From Bradyrhizobium sp. AUGA SZCCT0176 (GTDB taxonomy: Bacteria > Pseudomonadota > Alphaproteobacteria > Rhizobiales > Xanthobacteraceae): DNA of 64,000 nt. A program made the translations under genes and the position numbers. Shown here piece after piece: positions 54,317 through 62,723 of this stretch (within the stretch, counting starts at the first letter, position 1; each line of letters opens with the position of its first letter). The stretch lies in assembly GCF_018130145.1 (NCBI RefSeq), contig NZ_JAFCMB010000001.1:930001-994000 (forward strand), written 5' to 3'. The notes under the pieces are model-generated. The model was given only the letters and a program-made list of their open reading frames with translations. It was not told where the DNA came from and made no database searches.

Positions 54317-55933
54317 TCACTCGACAGGTTCGCTGAGCCATTGACGAACAATGGAGGCGGTCTCGTTCGGATTTCGTTCGGCGAGTTCACCGACCCGGTG
54401 CACGGCCTGGGCGTGGACCTGGCCCTGAACCTGGGCGACATCGATCAACGCGGCGGCGCCGCCGGCGGGAATCAGGGCCTGGCCGGGCGCGCCTTCGGCG
54501 GTGCCGTCGGCCAGCGCCGGCACGGCGGCGCCGCCGGCCAGCGCGGGAACGGCTTCGGCGGCCAGGATGCGCTTGACCAGCGGGCGGATCACCATGAACA
54601 GCACGACGAGGCCGAGCAGCATCATGACGCCGAGCTCGATGACGTACATGACGTCATCCTTGGTGAACTGGAACATGCCGAGCAGGCCGGTCGGCTCGGC
54701 GACCGGGGGCACCGACGGGGCTTCGGCAAAGCGCAGGTTCACGACCTCGACCTGGTCACCGCGCTTCTGGTCGAAGCCGATCGCCGAGCGAACCAGGGTG
54801 GCGATGCGGTCGAGCATTTCCTTGCTGCGGTCGGAATAGACCATCTCGCCTTTTTCGTTCTTGGTGTAGGCGCCGTCGACCAGCACCGCGACCGAGATCT
54901 TGTTGACCCGGCCGGCCTCGGTGACTTCGGTCTTGGTGACGCGGGAAATCTCGTAATTGTTGGTTTCTTCGCTCTTCTTGCTCTGGTCGCGCGCCGGGAC
55001 GCCGGCATTGGCCTGGTTGCCGGGCAGCTCGTTGTTGACCGTGACCTGGCCGGCGTCGCCGGCGGTCGCCGAGGATTCCTCGCGGGACTGGCTGGAGCGC
55101 AGCACGCGGCCTTCGGGATCGAACTTGTCCGAGGTCTGGGTGACCTTGTTGTAGTCGAAATCGGCGGTGAGCTGGACACGGGCGCGGCCCTGGCCGACCA
55201 CCGAGGAGACGATCGCCTCGACCTCGTTGCGCATCCGTTTCTCGAAGGCGGTGCGGCGCTCGTCGCCGCTCGCGCCCTCGGGATTGCTGCTGGCGCCGTC
55301 GGCGAGCAGCCGGCCGCCCTCGTCAACGATCGACACCCGCTGCGGCTTCAGGCCGTTGACGGCCGAAGCGACCACGTGGCGGATGGCGCGGATCTGCTGT
55401 GGCTCGAGGCTGCCGCGCACCCGGACCACGATCGAAGCCGACGGCTCCGGGATTTCGCGGGAGAACAGCGGCCGTTCCGGCAGCACCAGATGGACCCTCG
55501 CTGCCTGAATGCGGTCGATGGCGCGGATGGTGCGGGAGAGCTCGCCCTCCAGCGCGCGCAGATGATTGATGTTCTGGACGAAGCTGGTGGTGCCGAGCGC
55601 GTCGGATTTGTCGAAAATCTCGTAGCCGACGCCGCCGCCCTTGGGCAGGCCGCCTTCTGCCAGCTTCATCCGCAGCCGCGTCACCTTGTCCTTCGGCACC
55701 ATGATCACGGCGCCTTCGTTGCGCATTTCGAAGGGGATCGCCTGGCGCTCCAGATCCTTGATGATGCTGGAGGAGTCTTCAGCCGTGAGGTCGGTGAAGA
55801 GGGTGGTCATCTGCGGCGTCGTGACGCGCATGATGACGAACGCGAAGAAGCCGATCAGGGCTGCGGTCACGGCGACCATCGCCATCAGCCGCGACGCGCC
55901 CAGGCCTCTCAGGAAAGCAACGAGACTTTGCAC
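54317..55933 (-). CDS. fliF: Flagellar MS-ring protein FliF
   Basis: Inner-membrane ring protein of 538 aa. TM1 is about residues 18-38 (MAMVAVTAALIGFFAFVIM), and TM2 is near 440 (VIELGVMMLLGLVVLFMV). Between are the ring-building motifs DLERQAIPFEMRNEGAVIMV and VQNINHLRALEGELSRTIRA. The start is GTG 55933; TTG 55936 is an alternative, and a GGGG stretch precedes both. It begins the operon fliF-fliG-fliH-fliN-flbD. Confidence 0.96.
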   Translation of the reverse strand: MQSLVAFLRGLGASRLMAMVAVTAALIGFFAFVIMRVTTPQMTTLFTDLTAEDSSSIIKDLERQAIPFEMRNEGAVIMVPKDKVTRLRMKLAEGGLPKGGGVGYEIFDKSDALGTTSFVQNINHLRALEGELSRTIRAIDRIQAARVHLVLPERPLFSREIPEPSASIVVRVRGSLEPQQIRAIRHVVASAVNGLKPQRVSIVDEGGRLLADGASSNPEGASGDERRTAFEKRMRNEVEAIVSSVVGQGRARVQLTADFDYNKVTQTSDKFDPEGRVLRSSQSREESSATAGDAGQVTVNNELPGNQANAGVPARDQSKKSEETNNYEISRVTKTEVTEAGRVNKISVAVLVDGAYTKNEKGEMVYSDRSKEMLDRIATLVRSAIGFDQKRGDQVEVVNLRFAEAPSVPPVAEPTGLLGMFQFTKDDVMYVIELGVMMLLGLVVLFMVIRPLVKRILAAEAVPALAGGAAVPALADGTAEGAPGQALIPAGGAAALIDVAQVQGQVHAQAVHRVGELAERNPNETASIVRQWLSEPVE

Positions 55934-56024
55934 CAACCGCCCCCAGGGATTCGGCCCAAGATCCCAAGATTCGTACCCGGGGACCGACTGGGCAATTATT
56001 GCCTAGGGGATGGTTTCCATATGG

Positions 56025-56038
56025 TTAACGACCGTTAA
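56025..56038. promoter_or_regulatory. TTAA-N6-TTAA, possible CtrA site before fliF
   Basis: Two TTAA half sites separated by 6 bases, about 90 bases upstream of fliF. On the minus strand one half reads TTAACCAT. The usual CtrA spacing is 7, so this is one base short. Confidence 0.35.
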
Positions 56039-56063
56039 AGTCGGTGAAGGAAGTTTCGGCATG

Positions 56064-56098
56064 AAAAAAACCAGCTTCGCAAAACGAAGCCGGTTTTC
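56064..56098 (-). terminator. Intrinsic terminator after sciP
   Basis: On the minus strand AACCGGCTTCG, loop TTTTG, CGAAGCTGGTT then TTTTT, a stem of 10 of 11 pairs. It lies 25 bases after the sciP stop. The plus strand also ends GGTTTTC, so it may work weakly both ways. Confidence 0.85.
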
Positions 56099-56122
56099 AT
56101 CAAATCTTCCGGTTTGGAGAGT

Positions 56123-56398
56123 TTATTGCCGGTATTGCTGGATGCGGGTGGTCCGCAAGCCTGCAAGGCCATGCTGATCGATGGAGAACTGCCAGGACAG
56201 GAACTCGTCCACCGTCAGCGTGTAGCGGCTGCAAGCCTCCTCGAGGGAGAGCAGGCCGCCGCGAACCGCGGCAACGACTTCGGCCTTGCGGCGGATCACC
56301 CACCGTTTGGTGCCGGGCGCGGGCAGGTCCGCAATTGTTAATGGACTTCCGTCAGGCCCGATGACGTATTTTACCCTCGGGCGATGGGGTTCTGTCAT
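56123..56398 (-). CDS. sciP: DUF1153 protein, CtrA inhibitor SciP
   Basis: Small HTH protein of 91 aa of the DUF1153 family, to which Caulobacter SciP belongs. Recognisable parts are YVIGPDGSPLTIADLPAPG, then TKRWVIRRKAEVVAAVRGG and TVDEFLSWQFSIDQHGLAGL. SciP binds CtrA and blocks its activation of flagellar and cell-cycle promoters. ATG 56398 was chosen over a TTG at 56419. It sits just upstream of the fliF operon, with its own terminator after it and a CtrA-type box before it. Confidence 0.9.
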   Translation of the reverse strand: MTEPHRPRVKYVIGPDGSPLTIADLPAPGTKRWVIRRKAEVVAAVRGGLLSLEEACSRYTLTVDEFLSWQFSIDQHGLAGLRTTRIQQYRQ

Positions 56399-56455
56399 GG
56401 CGTACTCACAAACTCTCAACCACTGAACTCACGGTAATAACCTACGCCGTGCGAC

Positions 56456-56470
56456 TTAAAATTTGCCTAA
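56456..56470. promoter_or_regulatory. CtrA-type box TTAA-N7-CTAA before sciP
   Basis: TTAA at 56456 and CTAA at 56467 are separated by 7 bases, one mismatch from TTAA-N7-TTAA. The centre lies about 65 bases before the sciP start. Confidence 0.5.
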
Positions 56471-56572
56471 GCTCAAGGGTTCAATACGAATCTCCTTGAA
56501 TATGCCGGGAACAGGGGCGGCGGGGCGTCTGCGAGAGGGGCTGGGCAGGGCCGGGCGGAGGAGGAGTGGGGG

Positions 56573-56722
56573 GTAGGCGGATTGGAGCCGACTACATCGG
56601 CGGTCACTCCACGAGCGAGATGGAAGGAGTAATCCGCCATTTGGGCTGTTCGCTGCGGTCTCCGCTCTGAGCCTATTGGAGTTGTAACCGTGCGGCGGAT
56701 TACGCCTACGGCTCCAATCCGC
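56573..56722. repeat. Inverted pair of GGCGGATTnnGCC repeats, left side
   Basis: TAGGCGGATTGGAGCCG with GGAGTAATCCGCCA (56573-56639, interrupted in the middle) faces GCGGCGGATTACGCCTACGG and CTCCAATCCGC (56692-56722). The 331-base gap 56399-56729 has no gene apart from these and the CtrA-type box. Confidence 0.7.
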
Positions 56723-56729
56723 TTGGAGA

Positions 56730-57134
56730 TCAGGTGTGGCGCCGGCTTCGGCTAACGGTCTCCGCTAGCTTCCTTCCGGCGTCGCGCCCTGCTTGCCAAT
56801 ACGCGTTCCTCGTTGAATTAATGGGATCATACTCTGCGGTCTTCAACGTCACGCGAATTCTGATCAGTGGACCGTGCTCCAACGTTATCAGCATATCGAG
56901 CAATCCGAATATGAAGCTGTCCGGATAACCCTCCTCCCGCGCTTTACTGGTGCTCTCCACGAGATCAACCACCTCAAAATGATCCGATGGTTCGACGTAT
57001 ATTGTTACCTTGGCGCACTCCCAAAGCGGGCCTAGACGCCTGTTGCGCTCGCCAGTGATCTCGATCCCAGACTCAACGGTCTGCGCCCAGCGCGCAGTGA
57101 CGTTGTGCTTCCAAAGCTCAATGTAGTCTTTCAT
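56730..57134 (-). CDS. Orphan EF-G domain-IV-like protein
   Basis: Protein of 134 aa. Residues about 35-125 resemble domain IV of elongation factor G: GPLWECAKVTIYVEPSDHFE, the VDLVESTSKAREEGYPDSFI and GLLDMLITLEHGPLIRIRVT segments, and AEYDPINSTRNAYWQAGRDA where EF-G has SYHDVDSSEMAF. No GTPase or other EF-G domain is present, so it cannot be a translation factor by itself. Base composition is lower in GC than the surrounding genes. It is flanked on both sides by inverted repeats. ATG 57134 starts the frame. Role unknown. Confidence 0.65.
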   Translation of the reverse strand: MKDYIELWKHNVTARWAQTVESGIEITGERNRRLGPLWECAKVTIYVEPSDHFEVVDLVESTSKAREEGYPDSFIFGLLDMLITLEHGPLIRIRVTLKTAEYDPINSTRNAYWQAGRDAGRKLAETVSRSRRHT

Positions 57135-57160
57135 TCTTGTTCCATCGACGCACAGAACTC

Positions 57161-57343
57161 GTAGGGCGGATTGAGCCGAAGGCGTAATCCGCCATCCAGG
57201 TAATCGTCAGGTGATCATCTTCGCTAGAATCTCCGCTGGTCGATCGCGTGACGATCATTCGATATAGAGTGTTTGATAGCACAGACCCCGTTTGCGTATG
57301 TAACCGGTGCGGCGGACTACGCCTTCGGCTCAATCCGCCCTAC
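57161..57343. repeat. Inverted pair of GGCGGATT repeats, right side
   Basis: GTAGGGCGGATTGAGCCGAA at 57161 and its inverted copy GGCGGACTACGCCTTCGGCT at 57310 form arms of 34 bases about 180 bases apart. They lie between the EF-G-like gene and repeat copy B. Confidence 0.8.
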
Positions 57344-57402
57344 CGACGTGCGTCGCTTCGCGCGCAAGCGGAATCTTGCGGCCAGCCTGCGACAAGTCAA
57401 CC

Positions 57403-58103
57403 CGACGGGCAAATCAGTTCCGATTATCGGAATTCGTGTCAAGTCCTGAAATGAAAAATATTTCTGTTTACCAGAATACAAATCAGGGGCATATATCTGC
57501 CCATCCCGTCCTACTCAGAAGGGCGTCGGCCGTCGTCACGGACGTTGGGCGGGTTGCGGTGGACGCTGGTTTACGCCTAGACGACGGCGTGGACGGGCGT
57601 ACGGCAAAACCGTGTGGTCCTGGCGCCCGTTGCAGGCGTCAAGCTGTCGGAGAAGCGCAAGCGGGAACGGCAGCGACGGAGTCAACCAAGAACTCGTCTC
57701 CGGGGAGAGCACGGCATAAGCCGTAAAGCCATTGCGCAGGGAAGGCCGGGTGTTCTCCGCTGCCCTGTATGCTCGTGTGCATTTTGTTTTGTGCAAACCG
57801 CACGCGAGACCGCGGGTGCAGCGCGCACCCGGTCTTCCCTGCGCCCTCTCATTCTGGGGGCAAGGAATTTCTGGCAAAGCTCGGGCGCAGTGCGCCGCAA
57901 GAATGCGGACGGTCGTCTTTGCTGTTTGAAAATTGAATCGAAGATTTTTTTCGTCGTCCCGGCGAAGGCCGGGACCCATACGCCGCGGCCTATCGGTGAG
58001 AGTGCTGGCGTTAGCGACCCTCTTCAACAACAACGGTCACGGAGTATGGGTCCCCCGATGCGCAATTGCGCATCTGAGCTCAAGGCCGGGACGACGAGGA
58101 CGA
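57403..58103. repeat. Composite dispersed repeat, copy B
   Basis: Same blocks and order as copy A: CGACGGGCAAATCAGTT, TGCCCATCCCGTC, GGGCGTCGGCCGTCGTCACG, GTGTGGTCCTGGCGCCCGT, the hairpin (57734-57844) and a GTCGTCCCGGCG palindrome. Here the last block also contains TGCGCAATTGCGCA (58059-58072). The 994-base gap 57135-58128 has no other gene. Confidence 0.85.
57734..57844. repeat. 19-bp stem hairpin in copy B, with an inner stem
   Basis: Left arm 57734-57752 and right arm 57826-57844 pair along 19 positions (one G-T pair). Inside, CTCGTGTGC (57772-57780) pairs with GCACGCGAG (57800-57808). Copy A lacks the left half of this inner stem. Confidence 0.8.
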
Positions 58104-58128
58104 GAGAGCGACCCGTCAGCTCGCAGCG

Positions 58129-58827
58129 CTAGCTTGTCGTCGACGGGCGCACCACGCGCTTGATCTTGTCGGTCGTGTAGCTTTGTCCGCCGATCGAAAG
58201 CAGCGGCGGGGAGGCGCTGAGATCGACCGAATCCACGACGCCCTGGACTTCGGTGGAGATCGCCACGTTGTTGCCGGAACTGTCCTTGCCGGTGGCGGTC
58301 AGCGTGTAAGTGCCGGCCGGCCACTGCACGCCGTCATTGCCTTTGCCGTCCCAAACGAAACTGCTACCGCCCTGTTTCAGCGCGTAGTTGCCGCTGTAGG
58401 CAGTCTGTCCTGCCGAGTTGGTGATCGTGATGGTTGCCGAGGTGTCCTTGTCGCTCTGGAAATTCCAGGTCGCCGACTTGTCGAACGCCGCCTTGCTGCC
58501 GTCGACCGCAACCGTGTTGCCGACATAGACCAGCGCCTGCGTCGCCTGGGCGCTCTTTTCGATTTCGAGCAGCGACTTCAACTGCTCGTTGGACTTGAGC
58601 TGCTGCTCGACGCCGGCGAACTGCACCAGCTGCTGGGTGAACTGGTTGGTGTCGAGCGGATCCAGCGGGTTCTGGTTCTGCAGCTGCGTCGTCAGCAGCG
58701 TCAGAAAGGTCTGGAAATTATCCGCGATCCCCGTCGTCGCGGTCGAGCTCGTGGAGCTGCTGGAGCTCGAACTGCCCGTTGCGGGCGCCGAGACGATCGT
58801 CGTCGGCATGGTTGCATCGACTGCCAT
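58129..58827 (-). CDS. flgD: Flagellar hook-assembly scaffold FlgD
   Basis: Export-dependent scaffold of 232 aa that caps the growing hook. The N-terminal FlgD motif is NFQTFLTLLTTQLQNQNPLD and then PLDTNQFTQQLVQFAGVEQQ, and the C-terminal part has the FLIK-like and tudor-like blocks (GGSSFVWDGKGNDGVQWPAG, YTLTATGKDSSGN). It follows fliK by 11 bases. A Ser/Thr-rich linker occupies residues 15-32. Downstream is repeat copy B. Confidence 0.95.
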   Translation of the reverse strand: MAVDATMPTTIVSAPATGSSSSSSSTSSTATTGIADNFQTFLTLLTTQLQNQNPLDPLDTNQFTQQLVQFAGVEQQLKSNEQLKSLLEIEKSAQATQALVYVGNTVAVDGSKAAFDKSATWNFQSDKDTSATITITNSAGQTAYSGNYALKQGGSSFVWDGKGNDGVQWPAGTYTLTATGKDSSGNNVAISTEVQGVVDSVDLSASPPLLSIGGQSYTTDKIKRVVRPSTTS

Positions 58828-58838
58828 AACGCTCTCCG

Positions 58839-60482
58839 TTAAATCCTGATGTCCACGCCGCCGCTCGCTCCGAGCATGCGGCCATAGTTGCGGCCGGCAA
58901 CCGCTGCCGGAATGCTGTCTTCTTCGCTGACGACCAGGCGATGGGCGTTGGGATTGGACTGGTTGCCGTCGTTCTGGCCCTGCGAGGATTGATCGCGCAG
59001 GCTGAATTGCAGCCCGCTATTGCCGGTCGAAAGCCCGGCATTGTCGAGCGCGCGCTGCAGCTGGTTGGCGTCCTGGCGCAGCATCGACAGCGTCTCCGGC
59101 CGCTCCACCGTCAGATGCGAGGTGACCTGGCCGTTGCGATCGACATCGATGCGGACGTCGATGCGGCCAAGCTCGGCCGGATCGAGCCGGATTTCGAAAC
59201 GGCTCTTGCCGCTCTTGGCCGACGCTGCGATTTCCATCGCAAGCCCGCTGAGCGGCACCGCTGCTGATGTCGCGACGGCGACGTTGAGCTGGGGTGCCGG
59301 GACTGGTGCGGTGGAAGATGCCGGCTGCTGCGTCAGGATCGCGCCCGCGGCCTGCAAGCCGTTGTTGGATGCGCCAGCCAGCGTCTGGCTGGCGTCGGCT
59401 GTGACCGGATGCGCATGCGTGGCCGCATGGGCCGATGGTGCCGGGGCGCCGTTGCCTGCGACATCAGCTTTGGCGGCGTCGATGACACCGTTCTCGGCTT
59501 TCGGTTGGCCTGTGACCTCGGCCTGCGGCGTGACTGATGGAACGATGGTGCCGGGCGCCGGAGCCGCGGGGGCGGCGATCGTGCCGGCTGCCTTGTCCGG
59601 TTCGCCCGATGTTGCAGTGGCTTCCTTCGTGGCGACCGGCGTCTTGGCTTGCGTTGCGGTTTTCGACACGCCGGCAGCCGTCGCGGCCGCGGATGCAGCC
59701 AATGCGATGCCTGACGTGACCGTGGTGTCGGCGGGAGCGACCTGCGCGGTGACGGCTATGCTGACCTCGGTCTGGGCATCGATCTTCGCGCCCTCTGTCT
59801 TGGCGGCGTTGGCGGTCGCAGCCGGATTTGCGCTGGCATCGGCCGCCGGAGCGGTTGCCCCGGTGAGCGTGGCGGTGGCGACAATGGCGGCGGCGGCGAT
59901 CGCAAGCGGCGCCGTCGCGGTATCGGTGGGAGCTTTTGCGATCGAGGCTTCCACTGTTGCCGTGGCGACAGGAATCACGGTGGCCACGGCGCTGGCCGTT
60001 ACCAGTGCTGCCGTATCCTGTTTCGCTTCGGTCTGATCGGTGGCCGCAGCGTCCTCGCCGGAAGCGGGCTTGCCTTCCGCCTTGGTCTCATCCGGTTTCG
60101 AGGTGTCGGACTTGGAAGAATCCGATTTCGTCTTGGAGCGGCGGGTTGCGTCGGTCCTGGTGTCCGCCTCGGCGTTGTCGCGGGCGTTGCTGCCGGCATC
60201 GCGGCCGCTGGAATCCTGGCGCGCGTCGCTGCGCGCGGCCTTGTCGGATGCCGCTTTGTCCGAAGCCACCTTGTCCGATGCGCTGTTGTCGCGCGCCCGG
60301 TGGTCCGCCGGGCTTTGCGAATCATCGGCGCGGCGCGGCGCAGTGTCTTGGGGACGGTGGTCGCTGTTGGCAGCGGCCTTGTTGCTGTCGACCAGCGCCG
60401 CAAAGCTGTCGTTTCCGGCCGTCTGGTCGGAATCCGGCCGCCCCGACCTCGCCGTCGCGCCTTGAAAAGACACGTTTGCCAT
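58839..60482 (-). CDS. fliK: Flagellar hook-length control protein FliK
   Basis: Secreted ruler protein of 547 aa. The first 430 residues are a low-complexity Ala/Thr/Lys/Asp region, including the tandem ASDKAASDKAASDKA stretch. The conserved C-terminal Flg_hook domain is KSGKSRFEIRLDPAELGRID, then VRIDVDRNGQVTSHLTVERP and LRQDANQLQRALDNAGL. ATG 60482 is used; earlier in-frame starts extend into the promoter region. A sigma-54 box lies about 60 bases upstream. First gene of fliK-flgD. Confidence 0.9.
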   Translation of the reverse strand: MANVSFQGATARSGRPDSDQTAGNDSFAALVDSNKAAANSDHRPQDTAPRRADDSQSPADHRARDNSASDKVASDKAASDKAARSDARQDSSGRDAGSNARDNAEADTRTDATRRSKTKSDSSKSDTSKPDETKAEGKPASGEDAAATDQTEAKQDTAALVTASAVATVIPVATATVEASIAKAPTDTATAPLAIAAAAIVATATLTGATAPAADASANPAATANAAKTEGAKIDAQTEVSIAVTAQVAPADTTVTSGIALAASAAATAAGVSKTATQAKTPVATKEATATSGEPDKAAGTIAAPAAPAPGTIVPSVTPQAEVTGQPKAENGVIDAAKADVAGNGAPAPSAHAATHAHPVTADASQTLAGASNNGLQAAGAILTQQPASSTAPVPAPQLNVAVATSAAVPLSGLAMEIAASAKSGKSRFEIRLDPAELGRIDVRIDVDRNGQVTSHLTVERPETLSMLRQDANQLQRALDNAGLSTGNSGLQFSLRDQSSQGQNDGNQSNPNAHRLVVSEEDSIPAAVAGRNYGRMLGASGGVDIRI

Positions 60483-60541
60483 TAGTTCTGACGTGACACT
60501 AACCACGGCCGACCCTCGCGCTGAAACCTTGGCTACCTCTG

Positions 60542-60557
60542 AGCAAGGACCGGGCCA
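60542..60557 (-). promoter_or_regulatory. Sigma-54 promoter before fliK-flgD
   Basis: The minus strand reads TGGCCCGGTCCTTGCT, which matches TGGCACG-N4-TTGCW at all fixed positions but one, with exact GG-N10-GC spacing. Transcription should begin near 60532, about 50 bases before fliK. FlbD from the next operon is the likely activator. Confidence 0.7.
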
Positions 60558-60699
60558 CGCTGGGTTTCCCAAAAATATCGTTCTATTTCAATATCTTATG
60601 GTGGCGCCGGGCCGCCAGCGGAGGCCCTGGACCGGCCCCCTTTTCTGCCCGGCGGCAAGATTTGCCGTCTATTGCCGGCCCAAAACCCGGTCCGGCTGA

Positions 60700-60726
60700 T
60701 TGCCTCCCGGGAACGCGGCCTATATT
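60700..60726 (+). promoter_or_regulatory. Weak sigma-70-type promoter for mnmA
   Basis: TTGCCT and TATATT are 15 bases apart, giving a leader of about 117 bases before mnmA. The spacing is short, so this is tentative. Confidence 0.3.
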
Positions 60727-60772
60727 AAAGAGCGGGCTTCCGGTCCGGCCTGAAAGGGCCGAAACGGGCCTT

Positions 60773-60799
60773 AAGGCCTTAAATATAAAAGGCTTTTTT
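60773..60799 (+). terminator. Terminator-like hairpin in the mnmA leader
   Basis: AAGGCCTT pairs with AAGGCTTT around an 8-base loop and runs into TTT. It lies about 50 bases before the mnmA start. Upstream stems (CGGCC-GGCCG) could compete with it. Confidence 0.4.
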
Positions 60800-60849
60800 G
60801 AACTCTTGCCGCGCGGCGCTGCCTCGCGATTGAAGCCGATTGACCTGCC

Positions 60850-62049
60850 ATGCCGAACAGTCTGGACCTCGAAGGCCGCCCCCAGGACACACGGATCGTG
60901 GTCGCCATGTCTGGCGGCGTCGATTCCTCGGTGACGGCTGCCTTGCTGAAGTCCGAGGGCTACGACGTGGTCGGGATCACGCTGCAGCTCTACGACCATG
61001 GCGCGGCCACCCATCGCAAGGGCGCCTGCTGCGCCGGCCGTGACATTCACGATGCCCGCAACGTCGCCGAGCGGATCGGCATTCCGCATTACGTGCTCGA
61101 TTACGAAAGCCGTTTTCGCGAGTCGGTGATCGACAATTTCGCCGACAGCTACGCGCTCGGCGAAACGCCGGTGCCGTGCATCGAGTGCAACCGCTCGGTC
61201 AAGTTTCGCGACCTGCTGTCGACCGCGCGCGAGCTTGGCGCCAGCGCACTCGCCACCGGACATTATGTCGCCTCGCGGCGTCTCGCTGACGGATCGCGGG
61301 CGCTGGTGTGCGCGGCCGACGCCGATCGCGACCAGAGCTATTTCCTGTTCGCGACCACGCGCGAGCAGCTCGACTATCTGCGCTTTCCGCTCGGCGACAT
61401 GACCAAGCCGCAGGCGCGCGAACTGGCGCGGCGCTTTGGGCTCGAGGTCGCCGACAAGCAGGACAGCCAGGACATCTGCTTCGTCCCGACCGGTCGCTAC
61501 ACCGACATCATCGGCCGCCTGAAGCCCGGCGCGATCGAGCCCGGCGACATCGTCGATCTCGACGGCCACGTCATCGGCCAGCATCAGGGCATTGTTCATT
61601 TCACCGTCGGCCAGCGCAAGGGGCTGGGCATCGCGTCAGCCGCGCCGCTCTATGTCGTCAAGCTCGATGCCGCCAGCCGCCGCGTCGTGGTGGGACCGCG
61701 CGAGGCGCTGCGGATGGACCGTATCCAGCTGCGCGACGTCAACTGGATCGGCGACGGCGCGCTGGAGCGCGTGATCGGCGCAGGCATCGAGATGTTCGTG
61801 CGCGTGCGCTCGACGCGCCCGCCGCAGCCGGCGTGGCTGCGCGCGGTCGATGGCGGCTATGAAGTCGAACTCGTCGCCGGCGAAGAAGGCGTTTCGCCGG
61901 GCCAGGCCTGCGTGTTTTACGACGCGCCCTCGGGGCAGGCGCGCGTGCTCGGCGGCGGATTCATCAGGAGTGCGACCGCACGGAAGGTTGCGAGGGCAGG
62001 GGTGCAGGATATAACGGCGCCACCGCTCGCCGAGGTGATGCGCGGCTAA
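60850..62049 (+). CDS. mnmA: tRNA-specific 2-thiouridylase MnmA
   Basis: Enzyme of 399 aa that thiolates U34 of tRNA-Lys, -Glu and -Gln. The PP-loop is MSGGVDSS (about residues 20-27). The two catalytic Cys are C113 (in [11 protein letters not shown]) and C210 (in SQDICFVP). The VGQRKGLG motif and the C-terminal barrel follow. ATG 60850 fits; the leader has a terminator-like hairpin. A methyltransferase gene follows 35 bases later. Confidence 0.97.
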   Translation: MPNSLDLEGRPQDTRIVVAMSGGVDSSVTAALLKSEGYDVVGITLQLYDHGAATHRKGACCAGRDIHDARNVAERIGIPHYVLDYESRFRESVIDNFADSYALGETPVPCIECNRSVKFRDLLSTARELGASALATGHYVASRRLADGSRALVCAADADRDQSYFLFATTREQLDYLRFPLGDMTKPQARELARRFGLEVADKQDSQDICFVPTGRYTDIIGRLKPGAIEPGDIVDLDGHVIGQHQGIVHFTVGQRKGLGIASAAPLYVVKLDAASRRVVVGPREALRMDRIQLRDVNWIGDGALERVIGAGIEMFVRVRSTRPPQPAWLRAVDGGYEVELVAGEEGVSPGQACVFYDAPSGQARVLGGGFIRSATARKVARAGVQDITAPPLAEVMRG

Positions 62050-62084
62050 AAAAATGCGGGGCATAAGGGCGGGGGCTTAAGGGA

Positions 62085-62723
62085 ATGACTGCGGACATCG
62101 ACCGCGAGGGGGTCGAAAAGGCTTATGGGCGCTGGGCGCCGGTCTACGATCTCGTGTTCGGCAAGGTGTTCGAGCACGGCCGTCAATCGACGATCGCGGA
62201 AGCCGACAAGATCGGCGGACGCATTCTCGACGTCGGCGTCGGCACCGGATTGTCGCTGTCGGATTATTCGCGCAGCACCAAATTGTGCGGCGTCGATATT
62301 TCCGAACCGATGCTGCGCCGGGCGCAACAGCGGGTTCGCGCGCTCGGCCTTTCCAATGTCGAAACGCTCGCGGTGATGGATGCCAAGAATCTGGCGTTCA
62401 AGGATTCGTTCTTCGATGCGGTGGTGGCGCAATATGTCATCACCGCGGTGCCGGATCCCGAACGCACGCTGGATGATTTCATCCGCGTGCTGAAGCCCGG
62501 CGGCGAACTCATCCTGGTCAATCACATCGGCGCCGAAAGCGGCCCGCGGCGCGTCTTTGAACTCGCCTTCGCACCGCTGGCGCGGCGACTCGGCTGGCGG
62601 CCGGAATTCCCCTGGGAACGATTGACCAATTGGGCCGCCAAACATGGCGGCGTCAGCCTGACCGAACGGCGGCCGATGCCGCCGATGGGACATTTTTCGC
62701 TGATCCGCTTCCGCAAGTCCTGA
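62085..62723 (+). CDS. Class I SAM methyltransferase, PmtA-like
   Basis: Cytoplasmic methyltransferase of 212 aa. SAM motif I is ILDVGVGTGLSLSDY (about 45-59) and motif IV is FDAVVAQYVITAVPDPERTL. The start YGRWAPVYDLVFGKVFEHGR is like bacterial phosphatidylethanolamine N-methyltransferase (PmtA), which makes phosphatidylcholine in rhizobia. Related ubiE-type enzymes share these features, so the lipid substrate is likely but not certain. The stop lies in the first unit of a 15-bp tandem repeat. Confidence 0.82.
   Translation: MTADIDREGVEKAYGRWAPVYDLVFGKVFEHGRQSTIAEADKIGGRILDVGVGTGLSLSDYSRSTKLCGVDISEPMLRRAQQRVRALGLSNVETLAVMDAKNLAFKDSFFDAVVAQYVITAVPDPERTLDDFIRVLKPGGELILVNHIGAESGPRRVFELAFAPLARRLGWRPEFPWERLTNWAAKHGGVSLTERRPMPPMGHFSLIRFRKS

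Noticed and set aside
55995..56015. A GGCAATAATTGCC stretch before fliF considered as a sigma-54 site
   Set aside because: GG and GC are 8 bases apart, not 10, and the flanks do not fit the consensus.
54107..56038. A 643-codon plus-strand frame opposite fliG and fliF
   Set aside because: High-GC shadow frame; the minus-strand genes have full domains and tight operon spacing, and the antisense translation has no family features.
57536..58163. Frames of 60-172 codons in repeat copy B
   Set aside because: Same reason as copy A; both strands give Arg/Cys-rich peptides from the hairpin region.
60700..60849. The mnmA leader considered as a known SAM or other riboswitch
   Set aside because: I cannot match it to any named riboswitch core; only simple stems are visible.
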